Below, piece by piece: positions 6,059-13,615 of a stretch of 64,000 bases of DNA. This stretch comes from Candidatus Avoscillospira avicola. Lineage in GTDB: Bacteria > Bacillota > Clostridia > Oscillospirales > Oscillospiraceae. The first letter of the stretch is position 1. Every line of letters starts with the position of its first letter. A model generated the notes under the pieces. The model did not search any database. It worked only from the letters and a program-made list of their open reading frames with translations, and was not told where the DNA came from. A program made the translations under genes and the position numbers. The DNA lies in NCBI GenBank assembly GCA_018712245.1, contig DVHE01000007.1, positions 1-64,000 on the forward strand, read 5' to 3'.

Positions 6059-8458
6059 TTACTCCAGGTGGAGATACCAGGCAAAGCCGTAGGGATACAG
6101 CTCCACATGGTCCAGGGCGTCCGCCTCTCCACCGTAGACCAATTCCTTGTAGGGACCCTTCTCCCAGCTGGTGGCTGAGGCAAATTCCCGGCTGAAGTTG
6201 AAGAAGGCGATGAGCTTGCGGCCCTGGTACCACCGGCCAATGCCCAGCACATGGGGGTTGCCGGTGTCGAAGGTCCAGACGTCTGCCCGGGTGTCAAACA
6301 CCGGCTCCGCGGCCCGAATCTCCTCCAGATGGCGCAGCCCCTGGAACTGCTTGCCCTGGCGCGTGGTCTCGTCATGGCGCATTTCTGCCAGATCCCACTG
6401 GAAGTTGCCGCGGTGGAGGTAGCGGCTGTCGTCCCACTTCTCGCCGTCCTGGTGGTAGGAGTAGTCGTTGAGCTGGCCCACCTCGTCGCCGCTGTAGAGG
6501 ACGGGGATGCCGCTCTGGGTCAGCATCCAGGCGTGGAGCATCAGGTCGCAGGCCACGGCCCGCTCCAGCTTGGTCGAATCCCGCTCAAATTCCGCGGCTT
6601 CGACGCCGCAGAGAGAGGCGGTGGTGCCGCACAGCCGGGCGTCGCCCAGGCGGGGATCGTCGTTGTAGAGCTCGCCGCGGCTGTTGCTGCCGGGGAAGCG
6701 CCCGGTGAAGTAGTCGTTGAGGTACTTCTTGTGGGGCACCTCGGCAAAACCGAAGCGGCCATAGAGCCAGGGATAGTCCAAGCCCCAGCCGATGTCATCA
6801 TGGCAGCGGAGATAGTTGAGGAACAAAAAGTCGCGGGGCAGGGCGCAGACGCTGTTCATCTGGTGGCGCAGCAGTGCCACATTGCCGGTGGCCAGGGTGT
6901 GCCAGGTAGTGGCCATGGTGGTGACGTTGTAGAGCATATGGCACTCGGGCTTCTCCGGCGTGCCGAAGTAGGGGGCCACCTTGGCCGGCTCCATGACGAC
7001 CTCGCCCAGCAGCAGCACGCTGGGGCAGACGATCTCGGCCACCATGCGCATCATCCGCACCAGGGTGTGGACCTGGGGCAGGTTGCGGCAGGTGGTGCCC
7101 AGCTCTTTCCAGATGTAGGGTACTGCGTCGAGGCGGATCACATCGATGCCCCGGTTGGTGAGATAGAGGAGGTTTTCGGTCATGTCGTTGAAGACCGTGG
7201 GGTTGGCGTAGTTGAGGTCCCACTGGTAGGGATAGAAGTTGGTCATGACCACCTGTTGGGCATCCTCCAGCCAGGTGAAGCTGCCGGGGGCCGTGGTGGG
7301 GAAGACCTGGGGCACGGTCTTTTCAAACTCCCGGGGAATGTCCCAGTTGTCGTAGAAGAAGTACCGATCCCGGTAGCCTGGCTCTCCGGCCCGGGCCTTG
7401 CGGGCCCACTCGTGATCCTCGCTGGTGTGGTTCATCACAAAGTCCAGGCAGAGGCTCATGCCCTTGGCCCGGCAGGCGTCGGCCAGATGCTCCAAATCGT
7501 CCATGGTGCCCAGCTCCGGCTGCACCTTGCGGAAGTCAGCGACGGCATAGCCGCCGTCGCTGCGGCCCTTGGGGCTCTCCAGCAGGGGCATCAGATGGAG
7601 ATAGTTGACGCCGCACTCGCTGAGGTAGGGGAGCTTCTCCTCCACCCCGCGGAGCGTGCCGGCAAAGGCATTGACATAGAGCATCATGCCCAGCAGATCC
7701 CGGCGGCGGTACCAATTCGGATCGGCTTCCCGCAGGGCATCCTGGGCGCGGAGGTCCTCCTTGCGATCCGCCCAGCAGCGGCGCAGCATGGAAATAAAGT
7801 ATTCAAAGGCGCCCATGTCGTTGTGGTAGAGCTCGCAGTAGAGCCACTTCAGCTCGTCATAGTGCCGGGCCAGGCGCCGTTCAAAGACATCGTCCTTGGC
7901 GGGAGCGGGCGTTTTGACGGGAGCAGCTGCTTTCGCGGGGGTGGACTTTTTGGCAGGCGCGGCGGCTTTTGCGGGAGCGGGTTCTTTTACGGGAGCAGCG
8001 GCTTTTACGGGAGCGGGCTCTTTCATGGGAGCAGCTGCTTTGACGGGAGCGGGTTCTTTCACGGGAGCAGCCGTTTTCACGGGAGCGGGTTCTTTCATGG
8101 GAGCAGCTGCTTTGACGGGAGCGGGTTCTTTCACGGGAGCAGCTGCTTTGACGGGAGCGGGTTCTTTCACGGGAGCAGCCGTTTTCACGGGAGCGGGTTC
8201 TTTTACAGGAGCAGCCGTTTTCACGGGAGCGGGTTCTTTTACAGGAGCAGCCGCTTTGACGGGAGCGGGTTCTTTTACGGGAGTGGCGGTTTTCACGGGA
8301 GCGGGCTCTTTCACGGGAGCGGGCTCTTTCACGGGAGCAGCCGCTTTCACCGGAGCAGCGGCTTCGGCAGAGACATTGACAGGCTTCTCGCTGGACGCCG
8401 CCTTTTTTGCCGGTGCATGTGCGGCCTTGGCGGCAGTCTTTTTCTTTTTCTGAGTCAA
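6059..8458 (-). CDS. Amylosucrase-type GH13 enzyme with a long repetitive N-terminal tail
   Basis: Predicted to use sucrose to build alpha-1,4-glucan, releasing fructose. Residues about 189-799 form a GH13 enzyme of the amylosucrase subfamily: an N-terminal helical region, DFVMNHTSEDHEWA, the nucleophile Asp in GIDVIRLDAVPYIWK, the acid/base Glu in LLLGEVVM and the transition-state Asp pair in RCHDDIGW. About 610 residues is near the usual length. Residues 33-188 are 26 tandem hexapeptides of the EPAPVK/AAAPVK type, absent from characterised amylosucrases as far as I know. The start is TTG with AAGGAGG 8 bases upstream. It lies 45 bases after the GH32 gene, so the two are probably co-transcribed. 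No signal peptide: cytoplasmic. Confidence 0.85.
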   Translation of the reverse strand: MTQKKKKTAAKAAHAPAKKAASSEKPVNVSAEAAAPVKAAAPVKEPAPVKEPAPVKTATPVKEPAPVKAAAPVKEPAPVKTAAPVKEPAPVKTAAPVKEPAPVKAAAPVKEPAPVKAAAPMKEPAPVKTAAPVKEPAPVKAAAPMKEPAPVKAAAPVKEPAPAKAAAPAKKSTPAKAAAPVKTPAPAKDDVFERRLARHYDELKWLYCELYHNDMGAFEYFISMLRRCWADRKEDLRAQDALREADPNWYRRRDLLGMMLYVNAFAGTLRGVEEKLPYLSECGVNYLHLMPLLESPKGRSDGGYAVADFRKVQPELGTMDDLEHLADACRAKGMSLCLDFVMNHTSEDHEWARKARAGEPGYRDRYFFYDNWDIPREFEKTVPQVFPTTAPGSFTWLEDAQQVVMTNFYPYQWDLNYANPTVFNDMTENLLYLTNRGIDVIRLDAVPYIWKELGTTCRNLPQVHTLVRMMRMVAEIVCPSVLLLGEVVMEPAKVAPYFGTPEKPECHMLYNVTTMATTWHTLATGNVALLRHQMNSVCALPRDFLFLNYLRCHDDIGWGLDYPWLYGRFGFAEVPHKKYLNDYFTGRFPGSNSRGELYNDDPRLGDARLCGTTASLCGVEAAEFERDSTKLERAVACDLMLHAWMLTQSGIPVLYSGDEVGQLNDYSYHQDGEKWDDSRYLHRGNFQWDLAEMRHDETTRQGKQFQGLRHLEEIRAAEPVFDTRADVWTFDTGNPHVLGIGRWYQGRKLIAFFNFSREFASATSWEKGPYKELVYGGEADALDHVELYPYGFAWYLHLE
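7895..8362 (-). repeat. Tandem in-frame repeat encoding 26 xxAPVK hexapeptides
   Basis: The DNA is a near-perfect array of 18-base half units that mostly alternate as 36-base units (EPAPVK then AAAPVK, TAAPVK or AAAPMK). Units are multiples of three, so gain or loss of copies changes tail length without shifting frame. The peptide is Ala/Pro/Lys/Glu-rich and almost certainly disordered. Confidence 0.9.
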
Positions 8459-8503
8459 CGGAGATTCCTCCTTGTCATAATGATTGGCAAATGAATAATT
8501 GGC

Positions 8504-9820
8504 TTATGAAACGGTGGTCATATCGTCAATGGGCCCGGAGAAGCTGCCCCGAAGGCCGTAGACGACGTGGCTGAGGACGTATTGGCCGTGGTTTACGAAA
8601 ATTTCCACCAGATTGGGTTCTACATAAATCTCCAGGGGGCAGCACGGAGCGGAGATGGGCGGAGTGCTGGCGGTCATCCGGTAGCCGGGGATTTGGTCGA
8701 ACACTTGGCTGCGATCTGCCGTGACGGCGCCTCTTTCCCGGCGGATTTGATAACCGAAGAGGTCCAGGGACGCGCCTTCTGGGAGAGAGGCCAGGATTCG
8801 CAGCGGCATTGTGGGCCGCGGGGAAGACACCGGCTGGGTGAACTGCGCGACCACCTGGGGGTGGGGCCGGAAGAAAACGCGCCCGTTCTCCCACTCCGCC
8901 ACCCGGGGCAGAGACATCATCCCACGCCAAGGACCGCGGCCGTCGGCCTCGCCGCGCACCGCTTGAGGCATCCGCATCCAGCCGATCAGGACGCGGCGGC
9001 CTTGGTCGTCCAGCGTGGACTGGGGCGCGTAGAGATCCAGGCCCCAGTCGAGATACGTGAAGGGCGCCAGAAGCCGGAGCGTACAGGTGTCCTCGGCAAA
9101 GTCCGCCGGGGCGTACATGGTCTGGTCGGCATACGGAAGGCCATCCTGTATCACTCCCATGGGTGAACCCACCAGCAGGTAGCTGCTGCCCAGGGGGAAG
9201 AGATCGGGACACTCCAGCATCGATCCAAAGGACGGATCGGTATAGCTGTTGGCGTAATTCCAATGCGTGCCGTCCCCGCTGCGATAAAAGAGAACCTTGC
9301 CCTGCCCCTGGGCTTTGCTGCCCAGGATCATGTAGTAGCCGCCGTCCGAGGCCCAGACCTTGGGGTCGCGGGTGTCGGCGGCGTCGCCCAGGGCCGGGTC
9401 CTCCAGCACAGGGATGATCTGCCGCTTGGACCAGTTGTCAAAGGTTCTGCCGTCCGGGGAGACGAGCATGGCCTGGCTGGTCTGCAGACCTCCGCCGCGG
9501 GCCAGATGAATATCCTCCGGCTCTTCCGCCAGATAGCGCACCGCAGAATAATAGAGATGCAGCTTACCGTCAAGTTCCAGGGCGCTGCCGGAGAAGACGC
9601 CGTTTCGATCGTATGCTTTTGAGGGAAACAGCGCGATCCCCAGGTGCGTCCAATGGACCAGATCGTGGCTGACGGCGTGGCCCCAATGCATGGTGCCCCA
9701 GCGGGGGGCGTAGGGGAAATGCTGATAAAACAGGTGATATGCCCCGTGAAAATAGAGAAACCCGTTGGGATCATTGATCCAATTCCCCGGAGCTTTCAGA
9801 TGGAGAAAGTCGGTAATCAT
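8504..9820 (-). CDS. Glycoside hydrolase family 32 (sucrose/fructan hydrolase)
   Basis: Predicted beta-fructofuranosidase acting on sucrose, sucrose phosphate or short fructans in the cytoplasm (no signal peptide). All three GH32 hallmarks are present: nucleophile Asp in WINDPNGF near the N-terminus, TRDPKVW, and the acid/base Glu in LECPDLF. A C-terminal beta-sandwich follows, with VEIFVNHG typical of the family. The ATG at 9820 is chosen over the ORF-track start at 9946 because the extension has no family features and the GH32 domain normally begins here. AAGGTG lies upstream. The gene is first in a two-gene unit with the amylosucrase, under the promoter at 9988-10017. Confidence 0.9.
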   Translation of the reverse strand: MITDFLHLKAPGNWINDPNGFLYFHGAYHLFYQHFPYAPRWGTMHWGHAVSHDLVHWTHLGIALFPSKAYDRNGVFSGSALELDGKLHLYYSAVRYLAEEPEDIHLARGGGLQTSQAMLVSPDGRTFDNWSKRQIIPVLEDPALGDAADTRDPKVWASDGGYYMILGSKAQGQGKVLFYRSGDGTHWNYANSYTDPSFGSMLECPDLFPLGSSYLLVGSPMGVIQDGLPYADQTMYAPADFAEDTCTLRLLAPFTYLDWGLDLYAPQSTLDDQGRRVLIGWMRMPQAVRGEADGRGPWRGMMSLPRVAEWENGRVFFRPHPQVVAQFTQPVSSPRPTMPLRILASLPEGASLDLFGYQIRRERGAVTADRSQVFDQIPGYRMTASTPPISAPCCPLEIYVEPNLVEIFVNHGQYVLSHVVYGLRGSFSGPIDDMTTVS

Positions 9821-9965
9821 AGAACACCTTCTCACAAAATAGGCGCCGGCGGAATGGCTCCGGCGCAAAATCCATTGCGCCGCTGGAGTGTCTGCTGCCG
9901 GGGCGCATATCATGCCGGGCTGCAACTCGTTCCATGAAACGACCATTTGGCCGGCACAGCAAAAT

Positions 9966-9980
9966 GGAACCGGTTACGTT
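9966..9980. promoter_or_regulatory. Candidate LacI-family operator
   Basis: AACCGGTT (9968-9975) is a perfect palindrome with the CG centre typical of LacI-family sites, nested in GGAAC-N5-GTTCC. It lies just downstream of the minus-strand -10 box, where a bound repressor would block transcription of GH32 and amylosucrase. Confidence 0.55.
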
Positions 9981-9987
9981 CCGGTTT

Positions 9988-10017
9988 ATTGTAACACTCA
10001 TGAGGAGAGCAGGTCAA
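9988..10017 (-). promoter_or_regulatory. Promoter of the GH32-amylosucrase unit
   Basis: On the minus strand TTGACC (10017-10012) and TACAAT (9993-9988) are separated by 18 bases, with a TG extension before the -10 box. Confidence 0.65.
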
Positions 10018-10115
10018 CTGCTTCCGGCGTAAAAAACGATTTTTGTCAATTCTGTACCAATGGGCTGGCGCCAATAGAGCCGCGCTTCCAAAGACGGGTG
10101 GCTGCCATCTTGCGG

Positions 10116-10144
10116 TTGCGTCCGGCGTGGCTCTTTGCTATAAT
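10116..10144 (+). promoter_or_regulatory. Promoter of the LacI-type regulator
   Basis: TTGCGT and TATAAT spaced by 17 bases, with TGC directly before the -10 box (extended -10). Confidence 0.7.
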
Positions 10145-10281
10145 ATTGTCTACTGAATAAACCGCTGCGCGGCTGATTTGTGCGGCAAAGCCCGTGTAAT
10201 CCCACAAAAACAGTACCTTTTGCTGTTTTAACCAAACGCGGGAGACATATAAGTTGCAGATTTCCAAAGAAGGGCCATTCT

Positions 10282-11307
10282 ATGGAGATAAAAAAGAACG
10301 CTACATACGGCGATATTGCCAAATACACCAAGTTCTCAAAAACCACGATCTCCCGTTATTTCAATGACCCCGACACGTTGGCACCGGCCAGCCGGGAGAT
10401 TATCGCCAAAGCACTGGTCGACCTCGACTATCAGGAAAACAAGGTGGCGCGGATTTTAGCCAACGGCCAGACGGAATTCATTGGCGTGATTGTGCCGGAC
10501 TTCTATCACCACTTTTTTTATGAGATTCTCAACCGTATTCTCGGAACTTATGAGAACAATGGCTATAAATTTCTGGTTTTTGTAGGCAACAAAAAGGGGG
10601 AGATGGAGCGGCGGTACATCCAAGAGCTGATGGCCTACCAAATCGAGGGGTTGATTGTCCTCAGCCACACCCTCCCTTCCCAGGAATTGGCCGAACTGCA
10701 GATTCCCGTCGTCACCATTGAACGGGAGGACCAGTTTGTCTCCAGCGTCAACACCGATAACGAATTGGGCGGCCGGCTGGCTGCGGCGCATCTGGCGGAG
10801 CTGGACTGCGACGTGCTGATTCACATCAACTCCCATTCCTCGGAAGGTATCCCGGCTTACGACCGCGTCTCTGGCTTCTCCCAATACTGCCGGGAAAACG
10901 GGCTCCGCCATCAGGTGATCATTCGGCCTCTGGACGTCTCCTATGAGGCGGACAAGCAGACCCTGACGGAAATTCTGGAGCAAGTGGAGGCGCAGTATCC
11001 GGGCCAGCGGAAGGGAATCTTTATTTCCAACGACACCTTGGCCAACGGCTTTTTGAATGTCTTGTTCCACAAATTCGGCTGCCTGCCGTCCACATATCGC
11101 CTCATCGGCTTTGATGACTCCCCGGCTTCCCGGGCGGCAGTTGTGCCCATCAGCACCGTGGGTCAGCGGCTGGAACAGTTGGCGCAAGAGGCCATGGCGC
11201 TGCTGTCCGACCAAATCCGGGCAAAGAAAAGCGGCGCTGCTTCCAGCGCCCCCGTACATCGGGTGGTGGAGCCGGTGCTGATCCGGCGGGATACCACTGC
11301 CGGCTGA
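10282..11307 (+). CDS. LacI family transcriptional regulator
   Basis: A 341-residue repressor-type regulator: an N-terminal LacI helix-turn-helix (TYGDIAKYTKFSKTTISRYF, residues about 7-26) and hinge (RILANGQ), then a periplasmic-binding-protein-like sensor domain containing FIGVIVPDF and the late LIGFDDSP motif. The ATG at 10282 is chosen because the domain starts there; the 34-residue extension in the ORF track is not family-like. It diverges from GH32-amylosucrase and most likely senses sucrose, fructose or a phosphorylated derivative, binding the AACCGGTT site. Autoregulation is possible but its own promoter shows no obvious second site. Confidence 0.9.
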   Translation: MEIKKNATYGDIAKYTKFSKTTISRYFNDPDTLAPASREIIAKALVDLDYQENKVARILANGQTEFIGVIVPDFYHHFFYEILNRILGTYENNGYKFLVFVGNKKGEMERRYIQELMAYQIEGLIVLSHTLPSQELAELQIPVVTIEREDQFVSSVNTDNELGGRLAAAHLAELDCDVLIHINSHSSEGIPAYDRVSGFSQYCRENGLRHQVIIRPLDVSYEADKQTLTEILEQVEAQYPGQRKGIFISNDTLANGFLNVLFHKFGCLPSTYRLIGFDDSPASRAAVVPISTVGQRLEQLAQEAMALLSDQIRAKKSGAASSAPVHRVVEPVLIRRDTTAG

Positions 11308-11319
11308 GTTGTGCCATAT

Positions 11320-11363
11320 CACAGAGAACCGCCCCTGCCAGATGGCAGGGGCGGTTCTCTGTG
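11320..11363. terminator. Long perfect hairpin between convergent genes
   Basis: A 20-bp perfect stem (CACAGAGAACCGCCCCTGCC and its complement) around AGAT separates the LacI gene from the convergent EF-G-like gene, so it can serve both. Confidence 0.8.
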
Positions 11364-11378
11364 ACTTTATCGACTTTA

Positions 11379-13427
11379 TCAGCCTTCTTCGGCCTTCTTG
11401 GCTTCTTCGATGATCTTGGCCTGGTTCATCTGCGGCACTTCCTCATAGCGGACAAACTTGAGGCTGTAGGAGCCACGACCCTGGGTCATGGACCGCAGAT
11501 CGATGGCATAGGAGGACATTTCGCCCATGGGCACTTCAGCGTCCACCACCTGCTGGCCGTCGCCGGTGGGGGTCATGCCCATGACGCGGCCCCGGCGCTT
11601 GTTGAGGTCGCCGATGATGTCGCCCAGGTTAGCATCGGGGATGTAGACCTTCAGCTCGCCGATGGGCTCCAGCAGGGTGGGGGCAGCGGTGGGGATGCCT
11701 TCCTTATAGGCAATGCCCGCGGCGGTCTGGAAGGCCATATCGGAGGAGTCCACCGGATGGTAGGAGCCGAAGTACAGCGTAGCCTTCAGGAACACCAGGG
11801 GATAGCCGGCCAGGACGCCCTTGCCGATGCAGTTGCGCAGGCCCTTTTCGACGGAGGGGATGAAGTTCTTCGGCACGCAGCCGCCGACGGTCTCATCGGC
11901 AAAGACGAGGTCCTCGGTCTCGGTCTGGGGCTCGAAGCGGATGTAGACGTCGCCGAACTGGCCGTGGCCGCCGGACTGCTTCTTGTGCCGGCCGTGGACC
12001 TCGACCTTTTTCTTGATGGTCTCGCGGTAGGCAATCTTGGCGGGCCGCAGTTCAGCCTCCACCTTGAACTTGCTCAAGAGCTTGGAGCAGATGACGCCCA
12101 GGTGGATATCGCCCACGCCGGAGATGATCATTTCCTTGGTCTCGGTGTTGGTGCCGAAGCGGAAGGAGGCGTCCTCCTCGTTGAGCTTGGTGAGGCCGGC
12201 GGCGATCTTGTCCTCCTGGCCCTTGACCTTGGCGTAGATGGCCATGGTATAGCAGGGCTCGGCGTATTCCATGGGCTTCAGAGCCGTGACCTTACCGGCG
12301 AGGCCCAGGGTGTCGCCGGTCTTGACGCTGCCCAGCTTGGTGGCGACGCCGATGTCGCCGCAGCAGACTTTTGCGGTCTTCGTGAGGCTCTTGCCCTTGG
12401 CGAAGAAGATGTTGCTGAGCTTTTCGGTGGAGCCGGTGCGGGCGTTGACGACGCTCATGCCCTCGGTGATATCGCCGGAGATGACCTTGAAGTAGGAGTT
12501 TTTGCCGAACTGGTCGGAAATGGTCTTGAAGACGAAGAGCGCAGGGCTGCCCTTGGGATCCAGCAGCAGCTCGCCGCCGTCTGCGGTCTCCATGGCACGG
12601 CCCTCCAGCGGGTTGGGGCAGAACTTCACCAAATATTCCATCACGCGCTTGCTGCCGTAGCCGGCCAGCGCGCTGCCGCAGAATACCGGCGTGATGGACC
12701 GCTGACGCATACCGTCTTTGACGCCCTGAATGAGTTCCGCCTCAGTGAAGGGCTCCTCCATGAAGAACTTCTCCATAAATTCCTCGCTGGTCTCGGCCAC
12801 CTGCTCGGAAAGCTCTGCCAGGTACTCGTCGCAGCGGGCCTCTGCCTCGGGAGTCAGCGCCGCGGAATTGCCTTCGGTGTCCCGGGCGGTGCGGCTCAGG
12901 AGGTCCACCAGGCCGACGCACTTGTCGCCCTTCATCATGGGGAAGATCAGCGGCACGACGGTGTTGCCGAAAGCGGCGCGCATATCGTCCACGACCTTGT
13001 AGTAGTTGGCGTGATCCTCGTCCATCTTGGAGATATAGAACATAGTGGGCAGCTTGGCGTCCTTGAGGGACTTCCAGGCCTTCTCGGTGCCGACGGAGAT
13101 GCCGCCCTTGGCCGAGAGGACGATCAGGCCGGCGTCGGCCACGCGGAGGGACTGGACGATCTCGCCGGCAAAGTCGAAGAAGCCGGGATTGTCCAGAATG
13201 TTGATCTTGCAATGATCAAACTCCACCGGGATGATGGAAGTGGAAATAGAATACTGCCGCTTGATCTCCTCGGGGTCAAAGTCAGAAACGGTATTGCCGT
13301 CGGCAATGGAGCCCAGACGGTCGGTGCCGTTGGTTAAAAACAGCATATCCTCAGCCAGGATGGTCTTTCCGTCTCCACCATGTCCCAGCAGGCAAATCGT
13401 GCGAATGTCCTTGGCAGTGTAGCTCAT
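11379..13427 (-). CDS. Elongation factor G-like GTPase paralogue
   Basis: A 682-residue translational GTPase with the complete EF-G domain order (G domain, domain II, III, IV, V). Its G motifs differ from canonical EF-G: the P-loop reads GHGGDGKT, G3 reads DNPGFF rather than DTPGH, lacking the conserved His that positions the hydrolytic water, and G4 reads SKMD rather than NKMD. This matches the EF-G2/FusA2-like paralogues known in Firmicutes and other bacteria, whose role is unsettled (ribosome recycling or stress-related translation are proposals). The ATG at 13427 follows GGAG at a good distance; the ORF-track start adds 11 unsupported residues. It has its own promoter. Confidence 0.88.
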   Translation of the reverse strand: MSYTAKDIRTICLLGHGGDGKTILAEDMLFLTNGTDRLGSIADGNTVSDFDPEEIKRQYSISTSIIPVEFDHCKINILDNPGFFDFAGEIVQSLRVADAGLIVLSAKGGISVGTEKAWKSLKDAKLPTMFYISKMDEDHANYYKVVDDMRAAFGNTVVPLIFPMMKGDKCVGLVDLLSRTARDTEGNSAALTPEAEARCDEYLAELSEQVAETSEEFMEKFFMEEPFTEAELIQGVKDGMRQRSITPVFCGSALAGYGSKRVMEYLVKFCPNPLEGRAMETADGGELLLDPKGSPALFVFKTISDQFGKNSYFKVISGDITEGMSVVNARTGSTEKLSNIFFAKGKSLTKTAKVCCGDIGVATKLGSVKTGDTLGLAGKVTALKPMEYAEPCYTMAIYAKVKGQEDKIAAGLTKLNEEDASFRFGTNTETKEMIISGVGDIHLGVICSKLLSKFKVEAELRPAKIAYRETIKKKVEVHGRHKKQSGGHGQFGDVYIRFEPQTETEDLVFADETVGGCVPKNFIPSVEKGLRNCIGKGVLAGYPLVFLKATLYFGSYHPVDSSDMAFQTAAGIAYKEGIPTAAPTLLEPIGELKVYIPDANLGDIIGDLNKRRGRVMGMTPTGDGQQVVDAEVPMGEMSSYAIDLRSMTQGRGSYSLKFVRYEEVPQMNQAKIIEEAKKAEEG

Positions 13428-13515
13428 AACGATTGTTTCTCCTTTCCGTGGGCCTGTCAATTGAGGGGAAGCGGCCCTGCTTGCGGCAAAAGCTTTTTAC
13501 CGCCTAACAGAATAA

Positions 13516-13544
13516 ATTATAATTCATTCCCAAAACGAATGCAA
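13516..13544 (-). promoter_or_regulatory. Promoter of the EF-G-like gene
   Basis: TTGCAT (13544-13539) and TATAAT (13521-13516) on the minus strand, 17 bases apart, about 90 bases before the start codon. A short hairpin (GCGGTAAAAAGCTTTTGCCGC) lies in the leader. Confidence 0.7.
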
Positions 13545-13615
13545 TTACAATCTGTCTTGTCCGGCGTAGTGCCCAAATATTTGTGCCATTTGGAGAAATT
13601 GAGCCTTAAAATTTA

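Larger units (their letters stand above)
9821..10281. other. Divergent regulatory region between GH32 and the LacI gene
   Basis: No gene is supported in these 461 bases. It contains a minus-strand promoter with an adjacent LacI-type palindrome for the sucrose genes and a plus-strand promoter for the regulator gene, which would give leader transcripts of about 150 and 130 bases. Confidence 0.7.

Noticed and set aside
7895-8362. Possible CRISPR array
   Set aside because: The units are contiguous 18/36-base repeats without unique spacers and keep one reading frame, so this is a coding tandem repeat.
6251-8494. 747-residue plus-strand ORF opposite the amylosucrase gene, with Ser/Gly/Phe repeats
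   Set aside because: Its repeats are only the complement of the APVK array. The GH13 catalytic residues are on the minus strand.
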